From: Methylobacterium sp. Leaf108
GTDB taxonomy: Bacteria; Pseudomonadota; Alphaproteobacteria; Rhizobiales; Beijerinckiaceae
DNA: 64,000 nucleotides
Direction of reading: 5' to 3'
Assembly (NCBI RefSeq): GCF_001423265.1
Contig: NZ_LMND01000008.1
Location: 34,694-98,693, forward strand
The notes under the pieces are model-generated. The model did no database searches. It was not told the origin of the DNA and saw only the letters and a program-made list of their open reading frames with translations. The position numbers and the translations under genes were made by a program. The stretch's first letter is position 1, and every line of letters starts with the position of its first letter. Shown one piece after another: positions 43,664 to 54,157 of the stretch.

Positions 43664-44782
43664 GTGCCGCCGGTGTCGACAACGGATAGTCCGGTGGCAC
43701 AGGAAAGCTTCGTCCTCATCGTCTCCGACCGGCCGGACCAGGCCCGCGACCTGGCTCGCGGCACGGTCCGCGTCATCGCCTCGCGGGTGGTGGGACCGGG
43801 TACGGGCCTTCCCGACGATCTTCCCCTGGTCGGCCTGATCGACATCGCCGACGAGACCGAGGCGGTGCGCTGGCTCGGCCGGCTCAACGACCTGCGGGTG
43901 CCCTGCCTGTATCTCCCGCGCACGGCCTCGGCCCATCCCGACACCGCCCCCCATCCCCTCGGCGCGACGCGGACGCTGCCGACCGGGGCGGTGCGCCCGA
44001 CCATCCTCACGGCGCTGTTCGACCTCATCGACGCGGTCCAGCAGGCCCGCATCAACCAGGCGCGCCTCTCGGTGCGGGCCTCCCTCGTCCAGGGCCTGGC
44101 CGGACAGGCCGGCCTGGTGATCCGCGGCGCCTTCGAGGCGGCGCAATCGGGCGAGCCGATCAGGGCGGCCGAGGTGGACGCCGGGACCGAGGTGATCCTC
44201 GAGGCGATCTCCGATTGCGGCATCCGCACCTGGCTGGAAACCATCAGCCACCACGATTCGCAGCTCTACCAGCATTCCCTGAGCGTGGCCGGCTATGCCG
44301 CCGCCTTCTCGCTGCAGCTCAATTTCAGCCGCGCCGACCAGATGCGCCTGTCCAAGGCGGCGCTGCTGCACGACCTCGGCAAGGCTCGCATCCCGGCGGC
44401 CATCCTCAACAAGCCCGGCAAGCTCACGGCCGACGAGATGGCGGTGATGCGCACCCACCCCGACATCGGTGCCGATATCCTCGCCGCCCAGGGCGAGTTC
44501 GACGACGCCATGCTCGCGGTGGTGCGTCACCACCACGAGATGCTCGACGGCAGCGGTTATCCCTCCGGCCTGGCGGGGCCGTCGATCCCGGACCTCGTGC
44601 GCCTGGTGACGATCTGCGACATCCATTCGGCGCTGACCGAGCGGCGGCCCTACCGCAACCCGCTCCCCCACGACGAGGCGCACGCCATCATGTGCAAGAT
44701 GTCCTCGAAGCTCGATCTCCCCTTGCTCAGGGCCTTCGCGCCGATCGTGCTGCGCTCGGCCGGCTACGCCGGGGCCGCCTGA
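43664..44782 (+). CDS. HD-GYP-type cyclic-di-GMP phosphodiesterase
   Basis: 372 aa. A degenerate receiver-like N-terminal domain (about 1-120, without a recognisable phosphoacceptor Asp) and linker precede an HD-GYP domain: YQHSLSVAGYAAAFS, LLHDLGKARIPAAILNKPGKLTADE, MRTHPDIGADIL, VRHHHEMLDGSGYPSGLAG and CDIHSALTERRPYR. All the metal-coordinating His/Asp positions of the HD-GYP fold, including the DGSGYP loop, are present, so activity against c-di-GMP is likely. A GTG start at 43664 is used. Its last 19 bases overlap the convergent methyltransferase gene. Confidence 0.92.
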   Translation: MPPVSTTDSPVAQESFVLIVSDRPDQARDLARGTVRVIASRVVGPGTGLPDDLPLVGLIDIADETEAVRWLGRLNDLRVPCLYLPRTASAHPDTAPHPLGATRTLPTGAVRPTILTALFDLIDAVQQARINQARLSVRASLVQGLAGQAGLVIRGAFEAAQSGEPIRAAEVDAGTEVILEAISDCGIRTWLETISHHDSQLYQHSLSVAGYAAAFSLQLNFSRADQMRLSKAALLHDLGKARIPAAILNKPGKLTADEMAVMRTHPDIGADILAAQGEFDDAMLAVVRHHHEMLDGSGYPSGLAGPSIPDLVRLVTICDIHSALTERRPYRNPLPHDEAHAIMCKMSSKLDLPLLRAFAPIVLRSAGYAGAA

Positions 44783-45507
44783 GGCCGCCCGACCACCGCG
44801 TAGAGCGAGAGGCCGACGGGCATCGGCAGCCGCCCGAGGAGGTGGCGCTCGGCCGCGAACACCGTTTTCAGCACGGCGTTGACGGGGGGCGACGGCATCT
44901 CGTCGTCGCCCGAGCGGTCGCCGAGGATCGCCTTGAAGGCCCGCGAGGCCACGGCGAGGGGGAACAAGGCGGTGTTGAAGTAGCCGCTACGCTCCACGAC
45001 GAGGCCCGCCGCCGCCACGGTGCGCCCGAGGCCGGCGCGGGTGTAGCGGCGCTTGTGGTGATGCACGACGTCGTGGGCCGACCACAGCCAGGGCATCGCC
45101 GGGACGGTGACGAGGAGCCGCCCCTCCGGCGCGAGCTTGGCGCCGAGCGCCGACAGCGACGCTTCGTCGGCCTTCACGTGTTCGAGCACGTCGAGCAGGG
45201 CCACGAGGTCGTAGGCGCCGTCCGCCACCGGCAGGTCGTGCGGCAGCGCGCCCGCCCCCACGGCGATGCCCGAGCGGGCCTGGGCCGTGGCCCGCGCTGT
45301 GGCGTCCTGCTCCAGGGCGTCGAGGCGCCCGAAACCGGCCAGGAGGTCGAGGTTGCCGCCGCTGCCGCACCCGACTTCGAGGATGCGCGCCCGCTCGGGC
45401 AGCCGGATCAGCCGTGCGACGAGCGTCGCGAGGATGGCGCGTCGGCCGGCGAACCACCAATGCTCGGCCTCGTTGGAGGCCATGCGTGCGAAGACCGCCT
45501 GTTCCAT
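44764..45507 (-). CDS. SAM-dependent methyltransferase (glycan/lipid-linked type)
   Basis: 247 aa. The motif ILEVGCGSGGNLDLLAGFG, the acidic LDALEQD, LDVLEHVKADEASLSALGAKLAPEGRLLVTVP and the WWSAHD/HHHKRRYTRAGL segment are characteristic of methyltransferases that act on carrier-linked glycans or lipids. N-terminal SNEAEHWWFAGRR is also family-typical. It is encoded downstream of a GT2 glycosyltransferase and overlaps it by 100 bases, so the two are one functional unit, probably modifying a cell-surface glycan. ATG at 45507 or 45483. Its end overlaps the HD-GYP gene. Confidence 0.88.
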   Translation of the reverse strand: MEQAVFARMASNEAEHWWFAGRRAILATLVARLIRLPERARILEVGCGSGGNLDLLAGFGRLDALEQDATARATAQARSGIAVGAGALPHDLPVADGAYDLVALLDVLEHVKADEASLSALGAKLAPEGRLLVTVPAMPWLWSAHDVVHHHKRRYTRAGLGRTVAAAGLVVERSGYFNTALFPLAVASRAFKAILGDRSGDDEMPSPPVNAVLKTVFAAERHLLGRLPMPVGLSLYAVVGRPQAAPA

Positions 45508-46490
45508 GGTTCGTCGTCCTGTTCTGGGGCGGCCTCGGGTGCACCGGTGACGCGGTCGACCACGTAGAGCGGCCGTCCGCGCACCTCGGTGGCGATGCGG
45601 CCGACGTATTCGCCCATGATGCCGAGGGAGAGGAGGTTGAGGCCGCCCAGGAACAGGATCGTGGCCATCATCGAGGGGTAGCCCGGGGTCGGGTTGCCCG
45701 AGACGAGGGTCATCGCCACGAGGGCGAGGCCGTAGAGGAAGGCGAGACCGGCCACCGAGAGGCCGATGTAGGTCCAGATCCGCAACGGCGCGGTGGTGGA
45801 GCCTGCGAGCCCGTCGAGGGCGAGGTTCCACAGGCGCCAGTAGCGCCACTTGCTGGTCCCCACGGCGCGGGTCTCGCGCACGAACCGCACCTCGTCCTGG
45901 ACGAAGCCGAGCCAGGGGAACAGGCCCTTGGTGAAGCGCGAGCGTTCGGGCAACTGGTTGAGCAGGTCGACCACCTTGCGGTCGAGGAGCCGGAAGTCTC
46001 CGATCTCGGCCGAGATCCGGCGGTCCGCCATCAGGTTGTAGAGGCGGTAGAACGAGCCGGCGGTGAGCTTCTTCAGGAAGCTGTCCGAGGTGCGGTCGCA
46101 GCGCAGGCCGTTGACGATGACGGCGCCGGCCAGCCACTTGGCGACCATCTCCGGGATGACCTCCGGCGGGTCCTGCAGGTCGATGTCGATGGGGATCACG
46201 GCGCGGCCCGCGGCATGGCGCAGGCCCGCGGCCAGGGCCGCCTCCTTGCCGAAGTTGCGCGACAGGCTGACGATCTCGATGCGCGGCCCGTCCTCGCGCG
46301 AGCGGGCGGCCAGCAGGACCGCCGGCGTCGCATCGCTGCTGCCGTCGTCCACGAACAGGATCTCCGCGCCCGTGCCCGGCCCGACCAGCCGGCAGGCGGC
46401 CGCGAGGGCCGGCTCGGCACGGGCCAGGAACGGGCCCACGGAGGCCGCCTCGTTGTAGACCGGCACCACCAGGGAGATCAGGACGCGCAT
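45408..46490 (-). CDS. GT2-family glycosyltransferase (DPM1/ArnC/GtrB-like)
   Basis: 360 aa. The GT-A catalytic domain has SLVVPVYNEAASVGPFL, ILFVDDGSSDATP, the DxD-type IPIDIDLQDPPEVIPEM and ISAEIGDFRLLDRKVV, followed by two or more C-terminal transmembrane helices (IWTYIGLSVAGLAFLYGLALVAMTL, MMATILFLGGLNLLSLGIMGEYVGRI). This is the polyprenyl-phosphate-sugar synthase layout. It would charge undecaprenyl phosphate with a sugar at the inner membrane for export. The start at 46490 (MRVLISLVVPVYNE) is the family N-terminus. The final ~35 residues (after YVVDRVTGAPEA) run through the overlap with the methyltransferase and look non-native. Confidence 0.9.
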   Translation of the reverse strand: MRVLISLVVPVYNEAASVGPFLARAEPALAAACRLVGPGTGAEILFVDDGSSDATPAVLLAARSREDGPRIEIVSLSRNFGKEAALAAGLRHAAGRAVIPIDIDLQDPPEVIPEMVAKWLAGAVIVNGLRCDRTSDSFLKKLTAGSFYRLYNLMADRRISAEIGDFRLLDRKVVDLLNQLPERSRFTKGLFPWLGFVQDEVRFVRETRAVGTSKWRYWRLWNLALDGLAGSTTAPLRIWTYIGLSVAGLAFLYGLALVAMTLVSGNPTPGYPSMMATILFLGGLNLLSLGIMGEYVGRIATEVRGRPLYVVDRVTGAPEAAPEQDDEPWNRRSSHAWPPTRPSIGGSPADAPSSRRSSHG

Positions 46491-46566
46491 GACCTCGGGC
46501 CCACCTCTTGGCTCGTCGCAAGGGGCCGATACCCCACGCCCGGCTCGGAGCATGAGGCCGGAGCGG

Positions 46567-48349
<1,783 letters not shown>

Positions 48350-48682
48350 CGGGCGTTTCGGGGGACGGGACGACCCTGGCAGCGGCCGGAAGCCCGGGGG
48401 CGAGACCGCGCCAACGGCGCGGCCCCGGGCCGGTGCCGCACCGAGCGGTCGCCGGCTCGCCGACGTTTCTCCCAAGCCGGCCGGACCGGACGAAAAGCCG
48501 CAACGGCGCTTCGTCCGTCGTCCACCGCGAACGTCCCCCGGAGACTTCCGGGATGCGATGTTCGATCGACCGACAGATTGCCGAATTCCAGGTGTCGTCC
48601 TGCCGGAATCGATGTCAGACTACGGTTCGCGCCGTCGCCGCGAGGGCAATAATAGCCAAGAAAACGATGGCGCGTTAAGAGC

Positions 48683-48716
48683 TTGACAGTGTCACGGCAC
48701 ATCGCCCAAATATAAT
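48683..48716 (+). promoter_or_regulatory. Possible sigma-70-like promoter of importer cassette 1
   Basis: TTGACA at 48683-48688 and TATAAT at 48711-48716, both consensus hexamers and rare in this GC-rich window, 62 bases before the binding-protein start. The 22-base spacer is longer than the usual 16-18, so at least one hexamer may be fortuitous. The rest of the 48350-48777 gap shows nothing else recognisable. Confidence 0.35.
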
Positions 48717-48777
48717 GTACACCAGACCGGGAATGCCACCTCGAAGGGCAGCCGGCCGGTATCGCGGAGAGGAAACG

Positions 48778-49995
48778 ATGACAGTCAGCAGACGCGCGCT
48801 CATGGGCGCGCTGGCCTGCGCTACGGCGCTTGGCCTCACCCCGGCGCAGGCGGCCGACCCCATCAAGATCGGCGTGACCGGCCCCTACACGGGCGGATCG
48901 TCGGCGATGGGCGTGTCGATGCGCGATGCGGCCCGCCTCGCGGCGGCCGAGATCAACAAGGGCGGTGGCGTCCTCGGCCGTCCGTTGCTGCTGGTCGAGC
49001 GCGACGACGAGGCCAAGAACGAGGTCGGCGCGCAGGTGGCGCAGGAGCTGATCAACAAGGAAAAGGTCGTCGCGACCATCGGCTTCATCAACACCGGCGT
49101 GGCACTCGCCGCGCAGCGCTTCTACCAGGAAGCCGAGATCCCGGTGTTCAACAACGTCGCCACCGGGACGATCATCACCAACCAGTTCAAGGAGCCGGAT
49201 TACGAGGCCAACTACGTCTTCCGGAACTCGGCCTACGACGTGCTCCAGGCCGGCATGATGGTCGACGAGGCCGTCTCGCAGGGCTTCAAGAAGATCGCCC
49301 TCCTCGCGGACTCGACGAACTACGGCCAGCTCGGCCGCGAGGACATCGAGAAGTACCTCGCCACCAAGGGCATCAAGCCCGTCACGGTGGAGAAGTTCAA
49401 CATCAAGGACGTCGACATGACGGCCCAGCTGCTCAAGGCGCAGCAGGCCGGCGCCGACGTCATCCTGGCCTACGGCATCGGCCCCGAGTTGGCGCAGATC
49501 GCCAACGGCATGGCCAAGCTCGGCTGGAAAGTCCCGATGATCACGTCGTGGCCGTCCTCGATGCAGAGCTTCCTCGACATCGCCGGCGCCAACGGCAACG
49601 GCGTGACCATGCCCCAGACCTTCATCGAGGATCGCACGCTGCCCAAGCGCAAGAACTTCCTCGAGAACTACTACAAGACCTACGGCGTCACGAAGATCCC
49701 GACGCCGGTGGCCGGCGCCCAGGGATACGATTCGGTCTTCCTCCTCGCCGCCGCGATCAAGCAGGCCGGGTCCACGGACGGGCCCAAGATCAGGGCCGCC
49801 CTGGAAAACCTCAACGAGCGCGTCGAGGGCGTGGTCACCACCTACGAGAAGCCCTTCAGCGCCAAGGACCACAACGCGATCACCCGCAACATGGTGGTGT
49901 TCGGCAAGGTGCAGGACGGCAAGATCGTCTACGCCAAGGAAGAGGACGCCAAGAACGCGGGCGTCGTCCGCGTGAAGGAAAAGTCCGCGAACTGA
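48778..49995 (+). CDS. HAAT-type ABC importer substrate-binding protein (cassette 1)
   Basis: 405 aa. The Tat-like leader MTVSRRALMGALACATALGLTPAQA is cleaved near residue 25. The type I periplasmic fold begins DPIKIGVTGPYTGGSSAMGVSMRDAARLAAAEINKGGGVLGRPLLLVERDDEAK, the LivJ/AmiC/UrtA pattern, and ends with GYDSVFLLAAAIKQAGSTDGPKIRAALENL. It captures an amino acid or small amide for the LivH/LivMG/LivF proteins encoded next. The start at 48778 has GAGAGGAAACG. Two strong hairpins separate it from livH, as expected for a binding protein needed in excess. Substrate is inferred only. Confidence 0.9.
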   Translation: MTVSRRALMGALACATALGLTPAQAADPIKIGVTGPYTGGSSAMGVSMRDAARLAAAEINKGGGVLGRPLLLVERDDEAKNEVGAQVAQELINKEKVVATIGFINTGVALAAQRFYQEAEIPVFNNVATGTIITNQFKEPDYEANYVFRNSAYDVLQAGMMVDEAVSQGFKKIALLADSTNYGQLGREDIEKYLATKGIKPVTVEKFNIKDVDMTAQLLKAQQAGADVILAYGIGPELAQIANGMAKLGWKVPMITSWPSSMQSFLDIAGANGNGVTMPQTFIEDRTLPKRKNFLENYYKTYGVTKIPTPVAGAQGYDSVFLLAAAIKQAGSTDGPKIRAALENLNERVEGVVTTYEKPFSAKDHNAITRNMVVFGKVQDGKIVYAKEEDAKNAGVVRVKEKSAN

Positions 49996-50005
49996 ACGGC
50001 ACGAT

Positions 50006-50113
50006 GCGGGCGGGTCCTCCGTAGCCACAGGGGCTCCGAAACGACCCGCCCGCCCGCAGCCGTGCACGGGCCGTCGGCCCGCCGCCCCCGGCCAAATCCG
50101 GGGCGGCGGGCCG
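50006..50113 (+). terminator. Two hairpins between binding-protein and permease genes
   Basis: Stem 1: GCGGGCGGGTC (50006-50016) with GACCCGCCCGC (50043-50053), exact 11 bp. Stem 2: CGGCCCGCCGCCCC (50075-50088) with GGGGCGGCGGGCCG (50100-50113), exact 14 bp. No T-tract, so partial termination or protection of the upstream mRNA is likely. Confidence 0.7.
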
Positions 50114-50223
50114 CCGCCTCTGGCGTAGACCCCGGTTCACCTCGAAACCGGTGACCGCATCCCCCGCAAACCCCGCTTTCGGGACGCCTCCACGATGTCT
50201 CGCTCTCCCCGGTAAGGCACCCC

Positions 50224-51096
50224 ATGGCCATTTTCCTCCAGCTCATCGCCTCCGGCGTCGCGGTCGGCATGATCTACGCCGCCATCGCCTTCGGCTATCA
50301 GCTCACCTTCGCCACCTCGAAGACGCTGAACTTCGGACAGGGCGAGGCGCTGGCGCTCGGTGCCCTGTTCGGGCTGACCATGGTCCCGTTCGTCGGGTAC
50401 TGGTTGATGATCCCGCTGGTCCTCGTGTTCGGCTTCGCACTCGGCGCGGTCGTCGAGCGGCTCGGCGTGCGCCCGGCCGTCAAGATCAAGTCCGAGTACG
50501 GATGGATCATGGCGACCATCGCCTTGGGCATCATCTTCCGCAACGTGGCGGAGAACATCTGGGGCCGCGACGACCTCAAGTTCCCCTCGCCGTTGAGCGA
50601 GGAGGCGATCCAGGTCGGCGGCACCCGCGTGCTGCCGATGGAACTGCTGATCGTGGGCGGCGCCCTGCTGATGATGCTCGCGGTGGAGATCTTCAACCGC
50701 AAGTCGATCTGGGGCAAGGCGGTGGTGGCCACCTCCAACGACATCGACGCGGCCGGCCTGATGGGCATCAACACCCAGAAGATCATCACCCTGTCCTATT
50801 CGATCAGCGCGATGACGGCGGCCTTCGCCGGCGTGCTGGTGGCCCCGGTGACACTCACGGGCGCCACGATGGGCTCGGTGCTGGCGCTCAAGGCCTTCGC
50901 CGTGGCGATCATCGGCGGCCTCGAATCCGGCCTCGGCGTCATCGTCGGCGGCCTGATCCTCGGCGTCGCCGAGACGCTGACCGGATTCTACATCTCGACC
51001 GGGTACAAGGACGTGCCGGGTCTGATCCTCCTCCTCGTCGTCCTCTCGATCCGCCCCGTCGGGCTGTTCGGCAAGGCCGTGATCAAGAAGGTCTGA
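50224..51096 (+). CDS. livH: Branched-chain amino acid ABC importer permease LivH-type (cassette 1)
   Basis: 290-aa inner-membrane protein with about eight helices. LivH-family landmarks are ASGVAVGMIYAAIAFGYQL, the conserved ATSNDIDAAGLMGINTQKI cytoplasmic loop (coupling helix to the ATPase; usually A-x-D-x-x-x-A-x-x-x-G-I), and GGLESGLGVIVGGLILGVAETL. It pairs with the permease half of the downstream LivM-LivG fusion. The start at 50224 is separated from the binding-protein gene by two hairpins. The operon continues without long gaps to 53932. Confidence 0.92.
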   Translation: MAIFLQLIASGVAVGMIYAAIAFGYQLTFATSKTLNFGQGEALALGALFGLTMVPFVGYWLMIPLVLVFGFALGAVVERLGVRPAVKIKSEYGWIMATIALGIIFRNVAENIWGRDDLKFPSPLSEEAIQVGGTRVLPMELLIVGGALLMMLAVEIFNRKSIWGKAVVATSNDIDAAGLMGINTQKIITLSYSISAMTAAFAGVLVAPVTLTGATMGSVLALKAFAVAIIGGLESGLGVIVGGLILGVAETLTGFYISTGYKDVPGLILLLVVLSIRPVGLFGKAVIKKV

Positions 51097-51171
51097 GCGT
51101 GACATCCTTCGCCCCCCTTTGTCGCGGCCGCTCCAGGTCCGTTCGCCCCCGCCGGACCGGAGCCTGACGCC

Positions 51172-53217
51172 ATGGCACAAACGACCGTCGCCCCCGCGGC
51201 CTCACCCGCGACCGCGCCCCGGCCGAGCAAATCCATCGGCCTCCTCGGCGCGCTCCTGCTCGTGGTGTTCCTCGTCGCCTTCCCGCACGTGGTCACGAGC
51301 TCGTATTACATCCACCTGCTCGTGGTGATCGCGATCTATGCGATCCTCATCCTCGGGCTCGACATCGTGGTCGGCTACACCGGCCAGGTCAGCCTCGGGC
51401 ACGCGGGCCTGTTCGGGGTCGGCGCCTACTCGGCCGCCGTCCTGTTCCTGCACTTCAAGCTCGGCCTCTGGTACGGCCTGTTCGCCGGGATCAGCGTCAC
51501 CGCGCTGTTCGGCCTCCTGCTCGCCGTGCCGGCCCTGCGCGTCACGGGACCGTATCTGGCGATGGTGACCCTCGCCTTCGGCACCATCGTCCAGATCTTC
51601 ATCAACGAGCTGACGCCGCTCACCAACGGCCCCCTGGGCATCACCCTGCCGCCGGTCCGCGTCCTCGACTTCTCGCTGATCGGGATGCAGGCCCCCTGGG
51701 GGGCGGCCGGGCGCAAGCTCGAGTTCTACTATCTCGTCTGCGCCGCACTGCTGCTGACCATCGTCGTCGTGAACCGCATCGTGCGCTCGCCGTTCGGGCG
51801 CGCCTTCGAGGCCCTGCGCGATTCACCCATCGCCTGCGACTGCATGGGCGTGAGCGTCTACCGCTACAAGGTCTACGCCTTCGTCATCTCGGCCGCCCTC
51901 GCGGGGCTGTCGGGTGCGCTGTACGCGTGGTCGGAGCGCTACGTCGCCCCCAACTCCTACGGGTTCGAGCTCACGGTGCTGTTCCTGCTCGCGGTGACGA
52001 TGGGCGGGCGCAAGTCGCGGGCCGGGCCGCTGATCGGTTCGGCGATCATCGTGATGATGCCCAACATCCTGGCCGACATCGAGCTCGTGCGCATCATGGC
52101 CGGGGTCATCGCCCTCTCCGCCCTGATCGTCGGCGGCCTCGCCTTCCTGCGCAAGCAGGAGAACCGTTTCACGATCCTCGTGCCGGTGGTGCTCTGCGTC
52201 CTGTTCTTCCCCGCGACGCTGGCCCTGCAGTCGGTGACGGACTTCCGCCTCACCGTCTTCGGCCTGATGATCCTGTTCGTGGTCTACTACCTGCCCGACG
52301 GCATCGTCGGCTTCCTGCGCGAGAAGATCCCGGCCCTGCGCCCGGCCCACACCGCCGAAGGGCGCACCCTGACGGGCGAGGGCGCCGCCCTCGTCGCCCA
52401 GCGCGGCGGGGCGGACGCCGATCCGCTCCTCAGGATCGACTCCGTGCTGATGCAGTTCGGTGGCCTCAAGGCGCTGGCCGGGGTCGACATCGCCGTGCGG
52501 CCGGGCACGATCCACGGGCTCATCGGCCCCAACGGGTCGGGCAAGAGCACGATGATGAACGTGCTCACCGGCATCTACAAACCCACCGGCGGATCGGTGA
52601 CCCTGGCCACGGTGGCGGGAACGAAGCGCCTCGACGGGCAGACGCCCTCCGACATCGCCGCGGCGGGTGTGGCGCGCACCTTCCAGAACGTCCAGCTCTT
52701 CCGGGAGATGACGGCCCTGGAGAACGTGCTCGTCGGCCTCCACCACGCCTTCAAGGGCAACATCGTCGACGCCATCCTGAGCACGCCCCGGCGGCGGCGC
52801 GAGGAGAAGGAGGCCAGGGTCCGCGCCATGGCGATCCTCGACTTCGTCGGGCTCGGCAGCCTCGCCCAGGTCGAGGCCCGCAACCTCCCCTACGGCAAGC
52901 AGCGCCTGCTCGAGATCGCCCGCGGCCTCGCCCTCGATCCCGTGCTGCTCCTGCTCGACGAGCCGGCGGCGGGCCTCACCGCCCCCGACATCGCCGACCT
53001 CACCACGATCATCCGCAAGATCCGCGACGCCGGCATCACGGTGATCCTGATCGAGCACCACATGGACGTGGTCATGGGGCTGTGCGACCGCGTGAGCGTC
53101 CTCGACTTCGGCCACAAGATCGCCGAGGGCGGTGCCCGCGAGATCCAGAAGGACCCCAAGGTGATCGAGGCCTATCTCGGCAGCCCGGTCTCGGACCAGG
53201 AGCCCGTCCATGCTTGA
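51172..53217 (+). CDS. LivM-LivG fusion: importer permease plus ATP-binding domain (cassette 1)
   Basis: 681 aa. Residues ~20-390 form a LivM-type permease (GLDIVVGYTGQVSLGHAGLFGVGAYSAA; the coupling-helix loop ALRDSPIACDCMGVSVYRYKVYAF). After a short linker, residues ~415-675 form a LivG-type ATPase with Walker A GLIGPNGSGKSTMMN, FQNVQLFREMTALENVLVGLHH, signature NLPYGKQRLLEIARGLA, Walker B VLLLLDEPAAGL and H-loop LIEHHMDVVM. Permease-ATPase fusions of this kind are known in some alphaproteobacteria. The reading frame is continuous with no shift. Its last 8 bases overlap livF (ATGCTTGA). Confidence 0.94.
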   Translation: MAQTTVAPAASPATAPRPSKSIGLLGALLLVVFLVAFPHVVTSSYYIHLLVVIAIYAILILGLDIVVGYTGQVSLGHAGLFGVGAYSAAVLFLHFKLGLWYGLFAGISVTALFGLLLAVPALRVTGPYLAMVTLAFGTIVQIFINELTPLTNGPLGITLPPVRVLDFSLIGMQAPWGAAGRKLEFYYLVCAALLLTIVVVNRIVRSPFGRAFEALRDSPIACDCMGVSVYRYKVYAFVISAALAGLSGALYAWSERYVAPNSYGFELTVLFLLAVTMGGRKSRAGPLIGSAIIVMMPNILADIELVRIMAGVIALSALIVGGLAFLRKQENRFTILVPVVLCVLFFPATLALQSVTDFRLTVFGLMILFVVYYLPDGIVGFLREKIPALRPAHTAEGRTLTGEGAALVAQRGGADADPLLRIDSVLMQFGGLKALAGVDIAVRPGTIHGLIGPNGSGKSTMMNVLTGIYKPTGGSVTLATVAGTKRLDGQTPSDIAAAGVARTFQNVQLFREMTALENVLVGLHHAFKGNIVDAILSTPRRRREEKEARVRAMAILDFVGLGSLAQVEARNLPYGKQRLLEIARGLALDPVLLLLDEPAAGLTAPDIADLTTIIRKIRDAGITVILIEHHMDVVMGLCDRVSVLDFGHKIAEGGAREIQKDPKVIEAYLGSPVSDQEPVHA

Positions 53218-53932
53218 GGTCACCAATCTCTCGGCCGGCTACGGCCAGATCGAGGTCCTCCACGGCCTCTCGTTCGAGGTGCTCAAGGGCCAGGTCGTCA
53301 CGCTGATCGGCTCGAACGGCGCGGGCAAGACCACCACGATGCGGGCGCTCTCGGGCATGATCCGCCCGCGCAGCGGCTCGATCCGCCTCAACGGGCGCGA
53401 GATCGGCGGCCTCGAGAGCCACGACGTGGCGAGCGCGGGCCTCGCCCATTCGCCGGAGGGGCGGCGGGTGTTCGCGACGCTGAGCGTCGAGGACAACCTG
53501 ACGCTCGGCGCCTTCCCGCGCCTGACCGGCTCGCGCCCGAAGGGCGACGTCGGGGCCGACCGCGACCGGGCCTTCGAGCTGTTCCCGCGCCTCAAGGAGC
53601 GGCGCAGCCAGCTCGCCGGCACCCTCTCGGGCGGCGAGCAGCAGATGCTGGCGATGGGCCGGGCCCTGATGCTGCGTCCCGACATCCTGCTCCTCGACGA
53701 ACCCTCGATGGGCCTGGCGCCCAAGCTCGTCGAGGAGGTGTTCCGCACCATCCGGCGGCTGAAGGAGGAACAGGTGACGATGCTCCTCGTGGAGCAGTTC
53801 GCCATGGCGGCTCTCGGTGTGGCCGATCATGCCTACGTCCTGGAGAACGGCCGCATCCGCTTCCAGGGCCCGGCCGCGCAGCTGCGCAACGATCCGGCCG
53901 TCCAGTCGGCCTACCTCGGCGGCGGCCACTGA
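53210..53932 (+). CDS. livF: Branched-chain amino acid ABC importer ATPase LivF (cassette 1)
   Basis: 240-aa ATPase: Walker A LIGSNGAGKTTTMRAL, Q-loop and LivF-type HSPEGRRVFATLSVEDNL, signature LSGGEQQMLAMGRALM, Walker B ILLLDEPSMGLAPKLV and H-loop replaced by LVEQFAMAALG, as usual in LivF. It completes an importer with LivH, the LivM-LivG fusion and the binding protein. Translation is coupled to the previous gene through the 8-base ATGCTTGA overlap. The gene end faces the end of the second cassette about 225 bases away. Confidence 0.94.
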   Translation: MLEVTNLSAGYGQIEVLHGLSFEVLKGQVVTLIGSNGAGKTTTMRALSGMIRPRSGSIRLNGREIGGLESHDVASAGLAHSPEGRRVFATLSVEDNLTLGAFPRLTGSRPKGDVGADRDRAFELFPRLKERRSQLAGTLSGGEQQMLAMGRALMLRPDILLLDEPSMGLAPKLVEEVFRTIRRLKEEQVTMLLVEQFAMAALGVADHAYVLENGRIRFQGPAAQLRNDPAVQSAYLGGGH

Positions 53933-54049
53933 TCCGAGGACCGGCCGAGGCCGCATCCGGCGATCGCCTCGGCCGCGGACGGGAGATGACGATCGCGCCG
54001 AATCGGCGCGGTCGCTTCGGCCGAGGAACGGAGCGTCCCAGCCTACGGA

Positions 54050-54082
54050 CCTCATTCCGAGGTGCCGGAGCGAAACGGAGGC
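54050..54082. repeat. Possible decayed relative of the 36932-37047 inverted-repeat element
   Basis: CCTCATTCCGAGGTGCCGGA resembles the CCTCGTCCTGAG arm, in the gap between the two convergent importer cassettes. Similarity is short and imperfect. Confidence 0.3.
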
Positions 54083-54157
54083 CGCGGGGTGAGGTCGCGG
54101 TCGGAATCGTCGCCGTGTCGACAGGAGGCTCCGATCCGGCCGCCTGCACTCGGCCCG

